This document shows positions 1 to 9,100 of a stretch of 64,000 bases of DNA, piece after piece. Under the pieces are notes generated by a model. It did no database searches, was not told the origin of the DNA, and was given only the letters and a program-made list of their open reading frames with translations. A program made the position numbers and the translations under genes. The DNA is taken from assembly GCA_024278855.1 (NCBI GenBank), contig JAJRSJ010000007.1:1-64000 (forward strand). The letters run 5' to 3'. The DNA is from Alphaproteobacteria bacterium. GTDB lineage: Bacteria; Pseudomonadota; Alphaproteobacteria; Caulobacterales; Maricaulaceae. Within the stretch, counting starts at the first letter, position 1. Each line of letters starts with the position of its first letter.

Positions 1-581
1 ATAACCTCGATCAATGTCATATCCATGCCGCGCCCATGGGCCCACTCGACCATGTCCGGGATGTGATCTGCATTGTCATTTTTCAAGGCCACCGTGTTGA
101 TCTTTAATTGAAGCCCGGCAGACAGCCCCGCCTCAATGCCTCCCAGTACACGGGTGAGATTGCCGCCTCTGGTGATGCGGTTAAAGGCAAGCGGGTCGAG
201 ACTATCTAAAGAAATATTGATGCGGTTAACACCGAGGGATGTGAGCTTTGCCGCGAAACGGTGCAGTTGAGTCGCATTGGTGGTGAGGGTGATTTCATCA
301 AGGCGTCCGGCGGATAAATGGGCGGATAAATGTTCAACCAGTGTCAAGAAATCTTTACGCACTAAAGGCTCGCCGCCCGTAAGGCGGATTTTGCGTACAC
401 CGCGTTTTATAAATGCGTCCGCCACCTGGCCCAGTTCTTCAAGGCTCAGCAAGTCCTTGCGCGGCAAAAACACCATATGTTCCGCCATGCAGTAAAAACA
501 GCGCAAATCACATCTGTCCGTCAAAGACAGGCGCAAATAATTTACCGTGCGACCAAAACTGTCTGTCAATGCTACGTTCAT
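1..581 (-). CDS. moaA: GTP 3',8-cyclase MoaA (partial, runs off the window start)
   Basis: This open-ended minus-strand frame is missing from the ORF track because it has no stop inside the window. It begins with ATG at 579-581 ([19 protein letters not shown]). It carries the radical-SAM cluster motif CDLRCFYC with cysteines at residues 24, 28 and 31, followed by TGGEPL, the SAM-binding GGE motif. About 193 residues are visible of a family length near 330-350, so the C-terminal part with the second iron-sulfur cluster lies outside. MoaA converts GTP to 3',8-cyclo-GTP, the first step of molybdenum cofactor synthesis, in the cytoplasm. An inverted repeat lies just upstream and may be regulatory. 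Confidence 0.95.
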   Translation of the reverse strand, partial: MNVALTDSFGRTVNYLRLSLTDRCDLRCFYCMAEHMVFLPRKDLLSLEELGQVADAFIKRGVRKIRLTGGEPLVRKDFLTLVEHLSAHLSAGRLDEITLTTNATQLHRFAAKLTSLGVNRINISLDSLDPLAFNRITRGGNLTRVLGGIEAGLSAGLQLKINTVALKNDNADHIPDMVEWAHGRGMDMTLIEV

Positions 582-615
582 ACCCTGCCTATAGCGCGGT
601 TTTTCACACTATACC

Positions 616-632
616 TGACTTAAATCAAGTCA
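616..632. promoter_or_regulatory. Inverted repeat TGACTT-N5-AAGTCA, possible FNR/CRP-type operator
   Basis: A perfect 6-bp inverted repeat with a 5-nt spacer lies about 35 bp upstream of moaA and 108 bp upstream of the DUF2147 gene. Read as CTGAC-TTAA-ATCAA, it matches the FNR consensus TTGAT-N4-ATCAA perfectly in the right half and 3/5 in the left. Oxygen-responsive control of molybdenum cofactor genes is known in other bacteria, so the position makes sense. The assignment is inference from a single site. Confidence 0.3.
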
Positions 633-739
633 TGTAAAAAAAATGTATATTAACACATTATAATATGCTAATGTATGGCTCTATCCAAACTTCGAAAAAC
701 GGAGTGATAAAATAAAACAAAAAATATAAAGGGGACATT

Positions 740-1180
740 ATGTCAATTTTCAATAAAACTATTCTCGGTGTCATGGCGTTTAGCATGGCAGGTTTCGGGA
801 TTTCATCAATCGCCTATGCAGATAAGGCGGATGAGGCTCTTGGCATATGGTTACGGCCAAAGTTCGATTGGCATGTGGAATTTGCCATGTGCAAGGATAA
901 TCCAGAAAAACTTTGCGGCGAGGTTATTTCCGGCGACGGCGTTGACAAAACAACCGGTGGGCCGGTTGTCGGCGTTAAAATGCTGTTTGATATGGACAAA
1001 AATGATGAAGGCACCAAATGGATTGGCAAAATGTATGATCCCAAAGGCGGCGGCACATATTACGGCAAGGTGAAAATATTAAAAGACGGGCGGGTGAAAA
1101 TGTCAGGCTGCATGATGCGAATCATGTGTAAGTCGGAGAACTGGACGCGAGTCTTGCCTAATAACCAGCCAAAACGTTAA
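740..1180 (+). CDS. DUF2147 domain periplasmic protein
   Basis: A 146-residue protein with an N-terminal signal peptide (hydrophobic stretch at about residues 7-25, predicted cleavage after AYA). The mature part has the DUF2147 layout: an early GIW, a cysteine pair near LCGEV, a YDPKGGGTYYGK segment and a terminal GCMMRIMCKSENWTRV. The family is an exported, lipocalin-like small beta-barrel of unsettled function. ATG at 740 has a good ribosome binding site (AAAGGGG about 5 nt upstream). It is monocistronic, with a hairpin shortly after the stop. Confidence 0.8.
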   Translation: MSIFNKTILGVMAFSMAGFGISSIAYADKADEALGIWLRPKFDWHVEFAMCKDNPEKLCGEVISGDGVDKTTGGPVVGVKMLFDMDKNDEGTKWIGKMYDPKGGGTYYGKVKILKDGRVKMSGCMMRIMCKSENWTRVLPNNQPKR

Positions 1181-1192
1181 AAAACAGACAGG

Positions 1193-1215
1193 CCGGGGCT
1201 TTGCTCCGGTGTTTA
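1193..1215 (+). terminator. Possible intrinsic terminator after the DUF2147 gene
   Basis: CCGGGGC-TTT-GCTCCGG forms a 7-bp stem with one G-T pair and a 3-nt loop, 13 nt after the DUF2147 stop. The following TGTTTATG is a weak T tract, so termination efficiency is uncertain. Confidence 0.45.
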
Positions 1216-1327
1216 TGCAGTAAAATAGCAGTTGAAACCTTTCCACTTGGCCTTTGATGTGTATTAGGGGCGTCGGATACCGTGGGGTAATCTAACATTT
1301 TGTGTTAAGTTTAATTGTGAGGTCTGC

Positions 1328-2320
1328 ATGCCTGTCTATAAATGGGGTGAGAAAGCCGTGAGAAGCCGCAAGGTTTGTATCTTGGCCTATGATAATTTAT
1401 GTGTATTTGAATATGCAATGGCGCTTGAGGTATTTGCCTTGGCGCGAAAGTTCGATCCTTGGTATAAATTCAGCATAGTCAACGCCAGTGATAAAGAGGT
1501 CACGGGCCTGGGACAAGTGAGGGTGCAATCCGAATACGGATTTTCTGAATTTGACGGTGCTGATCTGATCGTCATTCCCGGCTGGACAAGCACAAACACA
1601 CCAATTCCCGCAAGCTTGAAGCAGGCCATCATAAGCGCCCATGCAAATGGCACCCGTATCGTGTCTATTTGTTCCGGTGTATTCGTCTTGGCCCAGTGCG
1701 GCTTGCTTGATGGTCGCAAGGCAACGACACATTGGCGGTATGTCGAGACATTGGCGGCGCAATTTCCGAACATAAATATTGACCAAAATGTTTTATATGT
1801 GGACGAGGGGGATGTTTTAACATCTGCCGGGTCAACTTCCGGGATTGATTTGTGCTTGCATATTGTGCGTCAGGATTACGGGGTAGACCGGGCCAATGAA
1901 GTGGCCAAGCGTTTGGTATTGCCGGCCTTTAGGCATGGTGGACAATCGCGATTTATCTCGCGGCCTATGGGCCATGAATATAAGGGCAATATCGCCATAT
2001 TGCTCGATTATATTCGCGAAAACCTAGGCCAGGACTGGAGCATTGGCAAGATGGCTGATCAATCCAGAACCTCCAGCCGCACATTACAACGCCGTATTAG
2101 GAATATTACCGGGCTTAGCCCTCATGCTTGGCTGACCATGGAGCGTATAGAATTGGTGAAAAATTTGCTAGAGACAACAAATCTCAATATCCAGAAAATT
2201 GCTGAAATCACCGGGCTTAAAACCCCCGAAACATTGCGGCATCATTTCAAACGGTTATTAGGCACAAGTCCCAGCCAATACCGCGCTAATTTCAACCCAG
2301 TGGGCGCGATCGGCCTGTAA
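1328..2320 (+). CDS. FtrA-like transcriptional regulator (DJ-1/PfpI domain + AraC HTH)
   Basis: A 330-residue protein in two parts. Residues about 15-210 form a class-I glutamine amidotransferase-like (DJ-1/PfpI) domain with the nucleophile-elbow sequence SICSGVF and the family segment ATTHWRY. Residues about 225-325 form a pair of AraC-type helix-turn-helix units (TSSRTLQRRI, LRHHFKRLLGTSPSQYR). This matches the GlxA/FtrA subgroup, in which the N-terminal domain senses an unknown ligand. ATG at 1328 follows a GAGG ribosome binding site; an in-frame GTG ten codons later is an alternative. Its targets cannot be told from the neighbours. It converges with the CBS gene. Confidence 0.85.
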   Translation: MPVYKWGEKAVRSRKVCILAYDNLCVFEYAMALEVFALARKFDPWYKFSIVNASDKEVTGLGQVRVQSEYGFSEFDGADLIVIPGWTSTNTPIPASLKQAIISAHANGTRIVSICSGVFVLAQCGLLDGRKATTHWRYVETLAAQFPNINIDQNVLYVDEGDVLTSAGSTSGIDLCLHIVRQDYGVDRANEVAKRLVLPAFRHGGQSRFISRPMGHEYKGNIAILLDYIRENLGQDWSIGKMADQSRTSSRTLQRRIRNITGLSPHAWLTMERIELVKNLLETTNLNIQKIAEITGLKTPETLRHHFKRLLGTSPSQYRANFNPVGAIGL

Positions 2321-2333
2321 ATCAGCCAGTTTT

Positions 2334-2765
2334 TCAACCAGTCGCTATATAATCGCGCAAAGCCGCTGCTTCATTTTCTGCATCTGCGATCTTGCGTTTA
2401 ACCACGTCTCCAATGGAAACAAGGCCTTTTATTTCAGTACCGTCCATAACCGGGACGTGGCGAATGCGTGAATTGGTCATGATCTCCATAACATCGTCAA
2501 TGCTAGTATTTAAATCGACGGTGAAAACTTTTTTGGTCATGGTTTTCGTCACGGGTTCATCGCGAAAGCCGGTTTCTTGGGCTAATGCTCTGCGGATAAT
2601 GTCGCGCTCCGACAAAATGCCCTTCATCTGGCCATTGGTATCCGTGACCAAAACAACGCCGATATTTTTTGCGTTGAGCATTTCGATGGCTTCACGTAAA
2701 TTGGCGGTCTCGTCCACCGCGTAAATAGCATGTCCTTTATTGCCTAAAAGTTCGTTTACACTCAT
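2334..2765 (-). CDS. CBS-domain pair protein
   Basis: A 143-residue cytoplasmic protein made almost entirely of two CBS motifs, about residues 8-65 (ending LSERDIIRR) and 73-130 (ending VSIGDVVKRK). Such stand-alone Bateman modules bind adenine nucleotides such as AMP, ATP or NAD and act as energy sensors. This one belongs to a group common in alphaproteobacteria. A very strong ribosome binding site (AGGAGG, 5 nt) supports ATG at 2765. It lies 14 nt from the convergent FtrA-like gene, and its partner is unknown. Confidence 0.85.
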   Translation of the reverse strand: MSVNELLGNKGHAIYAVDETANLREAIEMLNAKNIGVVLVTDTNGQMKGILSERDIIRRALAQETGFRDEPVTKTMTKKVFTVDLNTSIDDVMEIMTNSRIRHVPVMDGTEIKGLVSIGDVVKRKIADAENEAAALRDYIATG

Positions 2766-2919
2766 ATCAACCTCCTACTTGAAGACTATAGCTTAAAATT
2801 GTGCATTTGTCCAATTTCCCGTTAAAACCGTAAATCCAGCCTCGATATTTTACCGTTTTCTTAAGGCTCTCCGTCTATTTTTGCCCGTAAGGGGTCGAAC
2901 ATCTATAGGGACGTGGGAT

Positions 2920-3534
2920 ATGAAGCTATTATTTGGCATTCGGGAATTATCAACATTATCTGTATTGGTGGTTCTGGTTTTGGGGAATACGGCATTGGCA
3001 CAGATGGATGATGTGGCCAATCAACCAACAAAATCATCTATTGTACGGTCTGTTGGAGCGAAGATCGATGCGTTTGATTTTGTTCTGCAAGCGGCGCAAC
3101 GTGCGACTCACCCAGAAAACATTCCCGGGTCCGGGCAAATAGGCAAGGCTTCCCGTTTTACGGTTGTGCAAAAAACACCCGATGCTTTACAGTACAACAA
3201 AAAGTTCACCACAACGCCAGAGCAAGCAAAAATGCTCTATAACACATTAGTGCAAAAGTACGGGACGCCTAAATCAGTGCGTGGCAAAGACCATATTTGG
3301 TATATTAACAGCCCCAATTCTACTCGCCATGTCCAATCAGATATTATGACTATAATCTTGAGTATGGAGAAAAATGGTCATGTTGAACTGCTCATGGACC
3401 GTGACCGCGGCGAAGATGGTCGTGCGACCTGGGCCTTGCCAAGGCGTAAAACTGATAACAATTTGTCCGCCAAAACTGTTGGAAAACCACCGATGAAATC
3501 AAAAGCTCGCCCGCTTTTGGTAAACCCAGATTAG
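2920..3534 (+). CDS. Secreted protein of unknown function
   Basis: The ORF track starts at a TTG (2881), but the in-frame ATG at 2920 gives a proper signal peptide (MKLLFGIRELSTLSVLVVLV, cleavage near ALAQ) and is preferred. This leaves a 204-residue exported protein. The central part (about residues 85-150) has predicted beta/alpha character with KYGTPKSVRGKDHIWYI, a pattern like small periplasmic proteins that track residue pairs. The tail is basic and probably disordered. I recognise no family. The next gene starts 3 nt after its stop, so the two are probably co-expressed. Confidence 0.6.
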   Translation: MKLLFGIRELSTLSVLVVLVLGNTALAQMDDVANQPTKSSIVRSVGAKIDAFDFVLQAAQRATHPENIPGSGQIGKASRFTVVQKTPDALQYNKKFTTTPEQAKMLYNTLVQKYGTPKSVRGKDHIWYINSPNSTRHVQSDIMTIILSMEKNGHVELLMDRDRGEDGRATWALPRRKTDNNLSAKTVGKPPMKSKARPLLVNPD

Positions 3535-3537
3535 GCC

Positions 3538-5556
3538 GTGCATTTACAGGTGACATTCTTGCGAATATTGGCTGTTGTAACGGGCTTTATAGGCGCACTT
3601 GCGGGCCACCCTGTATTTGCGCAGGTTGTTGGCCCTTATCAAAACACATCACTTGCAACGATTAACGGGTCTACGAATTGCGGTGGTGGAGAATTTACCA
3701 GAGTTATAAATGTGCCGGGTGCGGATGTGTTTATCATCGCTGATTTAGACGTGGGGTTTTTGGCAAGTCACTCCTGGCGCGGTGATATTCGGCTTGATTT
3801 ACAATCGCCGGCAGGGACAATTGTGCGCCTGATCAATGATGATACGAGTAACGCAGGTAATCCGAACAATGTCAATGTGCGTATGGACGACGCAGCCGCG
3901 ACAGTTATTTACACGGCTCCCCATAACACCAATGATGGGCTCACCGCGCCGCCCTATGAAAATCTGGTCAGGCCGCATAACCCATTGTCGGCCTTTAACG
4001 GGGAGTTTGGGGCTGGAAACTGGACATTGACCATATGTGATAATTACCCAAGTGCTGATAGTGGGCAGTTCAGACGGGCCAATTTGTATTTCACGGCGGC
4101 GACAGGTACGGATTTGTCCTTGGCGTTAGGGGCAAGTGACACCACGCCCAATATAGGCACGAATGTCGTGCTTACGGTAACGGTAGCACATGCCGGGCCA
4201 GTGGCGGGCTCCGGGATTACGGCTGATATCACCTTGCCGACGGGATTGAGTTATGTGTCTGATAATGGCGGCGGTGCGTTTAATTCAGGCACCGGTGTGT
4301 GGAGCATTCCGGGCTCGCTTTTAAATACATCCACAAATTTGCAAATCACCGCCTATGTGAATGCGAGCGGGGCTTACGATATAGGGTCCGAAATAGCGAC
4401 GGCGAGCGGCACTGACCCGGATTCTACACCTGGCAACGGCGTAACCAGTGAAGATGATTATGGTGCTTTACTTTTGGTTCCTGTTACGCCCGCAGTTCCG
4501 GTGTTATCTTGCCCCGGGGCGCCGTCAGTGCTGGATTGGGATAGTGTCGTATGGGGGGAAGGGGATATGAGCAATAGCTATATCGTGGCAGGCGAAACCA
4601 TTGATATAACTATTTCTGACCCAAATAACGGTTTGCAACCCTATGCGCCATTTGGCGGGGATACACCGATTGAAAGTACAGCCAATACGGGCGGGTTATC
4701 ACCGGCGGAATCTAGCCTGCATTTCTTGGCAAACCAAGCAAACCAGTCCAATACAGTAGATATGACGATTACATTGGGGGATGCGGGTGTTGGTGTGGAA
4801 AAATTTCAGGCCAGTATATGGGACGTGGATTTTGGCTCGGGGCAATTTGAGGATCAAATTACCGTTACGGGTACGTTAAGCGGCACACCTGTGCCGGTTA
4901 CTTTGTTCACCAACTCTGCCAATGGCGCATCAGGCAGTGTGGTTACGGGTGTGTCCGGAGCTGGGTCTACCTCAAGCGTAGGCAATATGACCATAGAGTT
5001 TAACGCCCCCATTGATACTTTGGTGATCAATTACGGTAACGGCTCAAATGCACCGGCCAATCCGGGTAACCAGGGGATCGCCTTACATGATTTGAGTTTT
5101 TGTCCACCTCTTTTCGCCGTGCTGAATGCCCAAAAGTCAACGGCCTTGTACGACCCATTATCAGAAGGCTTGTATATGGTTCCGGGCAATGATGTGATCT
5201 ATACCATCACATTTACCAATGCTGGCGACGGGGCTACTGATAATGACAGCGTTGTCATCATTGACGCTATACCGTCAGAAATAGAGTTTTATAATGGTGA
5301 TATTGACGACGGCGGGCCGGAGACTACAGCCGTAACGGGTACGGACAATGCGAGCGGGCTTACGTTTAACTATGCATTGGATGTCAGATATTCAAATTCC
5401 GGCTCGCCGCCAGCCAACTTTGCCGCTTGCGGATATACACCTAGCGCCGGCTATGATGCCAATGTTACCTATATTTGTGTGAACCCGTCCGGTGTTATGG
5501 CGGCGGGAAGCCCGGACCCAAGCTTTGATATTAAATTTCGCGCCCGAATTAAGTAA
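3538..5556 (+). CDS. Secreted protein with P/Homo B domain and DUF11-type repeats
   Basis: A 672-residue exported protein. GTG starts at 3538 and 3550 are both possible and lead into a signal peptide ending near PVFAQ. Residues about 30-185 resemble the proprotein-convertase P/Homo B domain (SHSWRGDIRLDLQSPAGT, GNWTLTICD), normally found C-terminal to subtilisin proteases. Residues about 190-300 and 520-670 resemble DUF11-type beta-sandwich repeats (VVLTVTVAHAGP, VIYTITFTNAGDG). Between them is a beta-rich segment of unknown type. No protease catalytic domain is present. It is probably a surface or secreted adhesin-like protein, transcribed with the upstream secreted protein. Confidence 0.7.
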   Translation: MHLQVTFLRILAVVTGFIGALAGHPVFAQVVGPYQNTSLATINGSTNCGGGEFTRVINVPGADVFIIADLDVGFLASHSWRGDIRLDLQSPAGTIVRLINDDTSNAGNPNNVNVRMDDAAATVIYTAPHNTNDGLTAPPYENLVRPHNPLSAFNGEFGAGNWTLTICDNYPSADSGQFRRANLYFTAATGTDLSLALGASDTTPNIGTNVVLTVTVAHAGPVAGSGITADITLPTGLSYVSDNGGGAFNSGTGVWSIPGSLLNTSTNLQITAYVNASGAYDIGSEIATASGTDPDSTPGNGVTSEDDYGALLLVPVTPAVPVLSCPGAPSVLDWDSVVWGEGDMSNSYIVAGETIDITISDPNNGLQPYAPFGGDTPIESTANTGGLSPAESSLHFLANQANQSNTVDMTITLGDAGVGVEKFQASIWDVDFGSGQFEDQITVTGTLSGTPVPVTLFTNSANGASGSVVTGVSGAGSTSSVGNMTIEFNAPIDTLVINYGNGSNAPANPGNQGIALHDLSFCPPLFAVLNAQKSTALYDPLSEGLYMVPGNDVIYTITFTNAGDGATDNDSVVIIDAIPSEIEFYNGDIDDGGPETTAVTGTDNASGLTFNYALDVRYSNSGSPPANFAACGYTPSAGYDANVTYICVNPSGVMAAGSPDPSFDIKFRARIK

Positions 5557-5580
5557 TGCATAAAATAATGCATAAAAAAG

Positions 5581-5609
5581 TTGCGAAAAAATTATTTTAT
5601 TGTTTATCC
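5581..5609 (+). promoter_or_regulatory. Possible sigma-70 promoter for the glutamate dehydrogenase gene
   Basis: TTGCGA and TTATCC are separated by 17 bp, about 70 bp upstream of the gdh start, in an AT-rich 120-bp intergenic stretch. A short inverted repeat TACAA-A-TTGTA follows at 5630-5640 and could be an operator. The -10 match is weak. Confidence 0.25.
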
Positions 5610-5676
5610 TGTGCCCGCTAACATGTAATTACAAATTGTATTAACGTTATTGGTTCACATCTTTTCGGATTGAGTT

Positions 5677-6120
5677 ATGGCTGGATTAAAATTCACAAAA
5701 ACCGCATTCATCAAAGCTGCTATGGGCGATAGTTCATGGTATAATAAGGACGGATTTGAGCCTGGTGCGGAGAAGTTTTTAAAAACTTACTATGATGATA
5801 CTGAGCAAAATGATGCATTAGCCCTGCCAATAGAGGATATATTGACACTCGCGCGCGGGTTTTGGATGTCTGGTGATCGCCGTAAAGTCGGCTCTTCGAT
5901 TATTCGTGTCGAGCCCGTAACCCATGTAAGCGCTCTGGCTGACCGTTATGATGTTGTGGAAATTGTGACGGATGACCGGACGTTTTTGGTTGATTCTGTC
6001 ATCGGCGAGATTTCCAGTCACGGTATCGATATTATGGCGCTTTACCATCCGCTTGTTGAGGGGTTTCGCAATGCAGAAGGCTTGTGGCGTAAAAAGGCGA
6101 AAAAGTCCGCGAATCCATGA
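5677..6120 (+). CDS. NAD-glutamate dehydrogenase, N-terminal fragment (frameshifted)
   Basis: This 147-residue frame is the start of the large NAD-specific glutamate dehydrogenase. Its end (TFLVDSVIGEISSHGIDIM, then ALYHPLVEG) is the first ACT-like segment of that family. It then runs through two A5 runs and stops at 6118-6120. The -1 frame beside it reads VRESMMQVLISRQ, which is the expected continuation in the family. One missing A in GAAAAAG at 6100-6104 accounts for the break exactly. The gene is therefore either mutated or carries a homopolymer sequencing error; a short separate protein is unlikely. Confidence 0.85.
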   Translation: MAGLKFTKTAFIKAAMGDSSWYNKDGFEPGAEKFLKTYYDDTEQNDALALPIEDILTLARGFWMSGDRRKVGSSIIRVEPVTHVSALADRYDVVEIVTDDRTFLVDSVIGEISSHGIDIMALYHPLVEGFRNAEGLWRKKAKKSANP

Positions 6121-9100
6121 TGCAGGTGCTGATTTCCCGCCAAAGCCAACAAGAGCGCAAAGCGATTAAGGCGGGAATTGAAAAAACCTTGAGCGACTTG
6201 GACGCCATTAACACTGATTTCAAGCCGATGTTGGCCTTGGTGGAGGACAATATAGCCAAGCTCTCACAACAGCACGGCGATGTGCCAAAGGATGTGCTGG
6301 ACGAGGCTTGTGAATTCCTTGAATGGATAGTGGAGGGCAATTTCGTTTTGTTGGGAACGCGGACATTTATTTATGAAAGCGGCACCGCAAAAAGCAAAGG
6401 CGGGCAAGGGCGAAGCTATGATTATGCCCGCCCGGCCTTGGTCAGGAAAAACAGTTTGGGTGTGTTGCGCGATGACAGCCAGATGATATTGCGCCAAAGC
6501 AGTGAACCTGCCAGAATTTCGTCGAGCGTTGAAGCGTCTTTATTGGAAAAAGACCCCGTGACGGTCGCAAAATCGAATTTGTTTTCTAGGGTACACAGGC
6601 GTGTGCGCATGGATTATATCTCAATCAAGCATTATAATGAGCAAGGTAAAGTCAACGGCGAAACCCGTATTGTTGGCTTGTTTACTGTGGACGCTTATGC
6701 GCGTTCACCCAAATATGTGCCCCTCATTCGCCGTAAAGTAGAGCAAGTCTTGCATCGGTACGGGGCTAGCCCCAATTCCCACAATGCCAAGCGGCTGGAA
6801 TATGTGTTGTCCTCTTATCCACGCGACGAATTGTTTCAAAGTTCCGATGATGATTTGTTTCGTATTGCCACGGGGGTGGCCAAAGCATTTGATCGTCCGC
6901 GCACCCGGTTATTTGTTCGTTATGACCCGTTTAACCGCTTTGTTTCCGCTCTGGTTTATGTGCCGCGCGAAAACTATAATACCACCGTGCGCCAACGCAT
7001 TGGGAAATGTTTGAAAAAGGCCTGGAATGGCCGGGTATCCGCATTTTATCCGCAATATAGCGATTCGCCCTTGGCGCGGGTGCATTTTATTATTGGCCTG
7101 GATCCGGACAACCACGAAATACCGGATGTGAAAACCTTGGAAGCCGAAATAGCCGTCCTCAGCCAACCTTGGTCGGCAGGCTTGCAAACCCATGCGGAAA
7201 ACGATCAAAACCCGTCGCTGATCAATAAACTTCCCGCTTACAAACATGCTTTTTCCCAGACCTATCAGGCTAGCTTTGATGCAAAGGAAGCCGTAAGGGA
7301 CATTGCCGTTATTGAAAATATCACCGAAGACAAACCTACCGCCGTGCGTGTCAGCGCCCGTGATGGTGATGGGGCGACCGTATTTCGGGCAAAATTTTAC
7401 AGTTTGGATACCCGGCTTGAGTTGTCAGATGTCATGCCAATATTCAACAATATGGGGCTTTTCGTGGCCCAGGAAACCGGATTTAAAATCACACCAAACT
7501 TGGCAGAGCAGTCAAAAGCCGTGTGGGTTCATGATTATGAAATGCGCCTGAATAATGCGCCAAAAGACCGCGCCGGGCTTGAAGGGGTATTCCAAAGTGC
7601 ATTCTTGTCTATCTGGAACGGCCAAAATGAAGACGACGGGTTTAACGCCCTGATCTTGCCCCAGGCGATAGAATGGCGGCGGGTGGCGGTATTGCGTCTA
7701 CTGGCCCGTTACCGCAAACAATCAGGCCTCGACCCCTCCGAGCAAGTGCAAATCGAGGCTTTGGCGGGCTATCCAAAAATTACCAGCTTGATGCTCGAAT
7801 TATGTGATGTCAAATTTGACCCGGATTTAAAAATCTCAATGGCGGCGCGAAAGCAAGAATGTGACCGCATTGAAGAGGTGTTATTTGCACAAATGGACGA
7901 GGTCGCCTCTTTGGATCATGACCGGGCTTTACGCCGTATGGCGCTCGTCTTGGGCGCGGCTTTGCGCACGAATTTCTATGTTAAGGACAAACACGGCAAC
8001 CCGCAGCCCTATATTTCACTCAAGATCAACTCACAGATTATAGAGGCTTTGCCGGCGCCAAAGCCTTACCGGGAGATTTTCGTCTGGTCGCCTCGGGTTG
8101 AGGGTGTGCATATCCGCTTTGGCCCGGTTGCGCGCGGCGGCTTGCGTTGGTCTGACAGGCGCGATGATTTTCGCACGGAAGTGCTTGGACTGGTCAAAGC
8201 CCAACAGGTTAAAAATGCGGTCATTGTTCCGGTTGGTTCTAAAGGCGGGTTTTTCCCGAAACAATTGCCGACAGGGGCGAGCCGAGACGATGTGTTGGCC
8301 GAGGGCATTGCCGCCTATACCCAATTTATCAGCGGGTTATTGGATATAACCGATACTTATAAGGGCAAAAACACAGTGGCGCCGCGAGATGTTGTCTGTT
8401 GGGACGACCCTGATCCATATTTGGTCGTGGCGGCGGATAAAGGCACGGCGACATTCTCCGATATAGCCAACGGTATTGCGGCGAGGTACGGATTTTGGCT
8501 AGACGACGGCTTTGCCTCTGGTGGTTCGGTGGGCTATGACCACAAGGCTATGGGCATTACGGCCAAAGGCGGCTGGGAAGCGGTCAAGCGGCATTTTCGC
8601 GAAATGGGCAAGGATATCCAAACTGAAGAATTTGACGTCATCGGCATTGGGGACATGTCCGGGGATGTGTTTGGCAATGGCATGTTATTGTCCAAGAAAA
8701 TCCGGCTTTTAGCGGCGTTTGATCACCGCGATATTTTTATTGACCCAGATCCTGAGGTGGCAAAAAGTTTTAAAGAGCGCAAAAGGCTATTTGAAAAACC
8801 TCGCTCCAGTTGGCAAGACTATAACACAAAGCTGATTTCCAAAGGCGGCGGTGTGTTTTCCCGCAGCGAAAAATCAATCAAATTAAGCCCGCAAATTCAA
8901 CAACTAACCGGGCTTTCCGCTGCGCAAGTCACACCTAATCAGCTCATGCAGGCCTTGCTGAAATCACAGTGCGAACTCTTGTGGTTTGGCGGTATCGGAA
9001 CCTATATTAAGTCTGCGAGCGAAACCGATGAACATGCCCATGATAAAGCTAATAATGCTATAAGAATAAATGGCTTAGATTTAAAAGCTAAAGTAATAGG

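Noticed and set aside
277-637. Plus-strand ORFs of 72 and 74 aa near the window start
   Set aside because: They are shadows of moaA on the minus strand, which has intact radical-SAM motifs.
5561-5590. Direct repeat AATGCATAAAA (two copies) after the P-domain gene
   Set aside because: Too short and AT-rich to distinguish from chance.
6091-6104. Programmed -1 frameshifting in glutamate dehydrogenase
   Set aside because: The run is G AAA AAG, not A AAA AAG, no stimulatory stem-loop was evident, and the family is not known to use recoding. A homopolymer indel is simpler.
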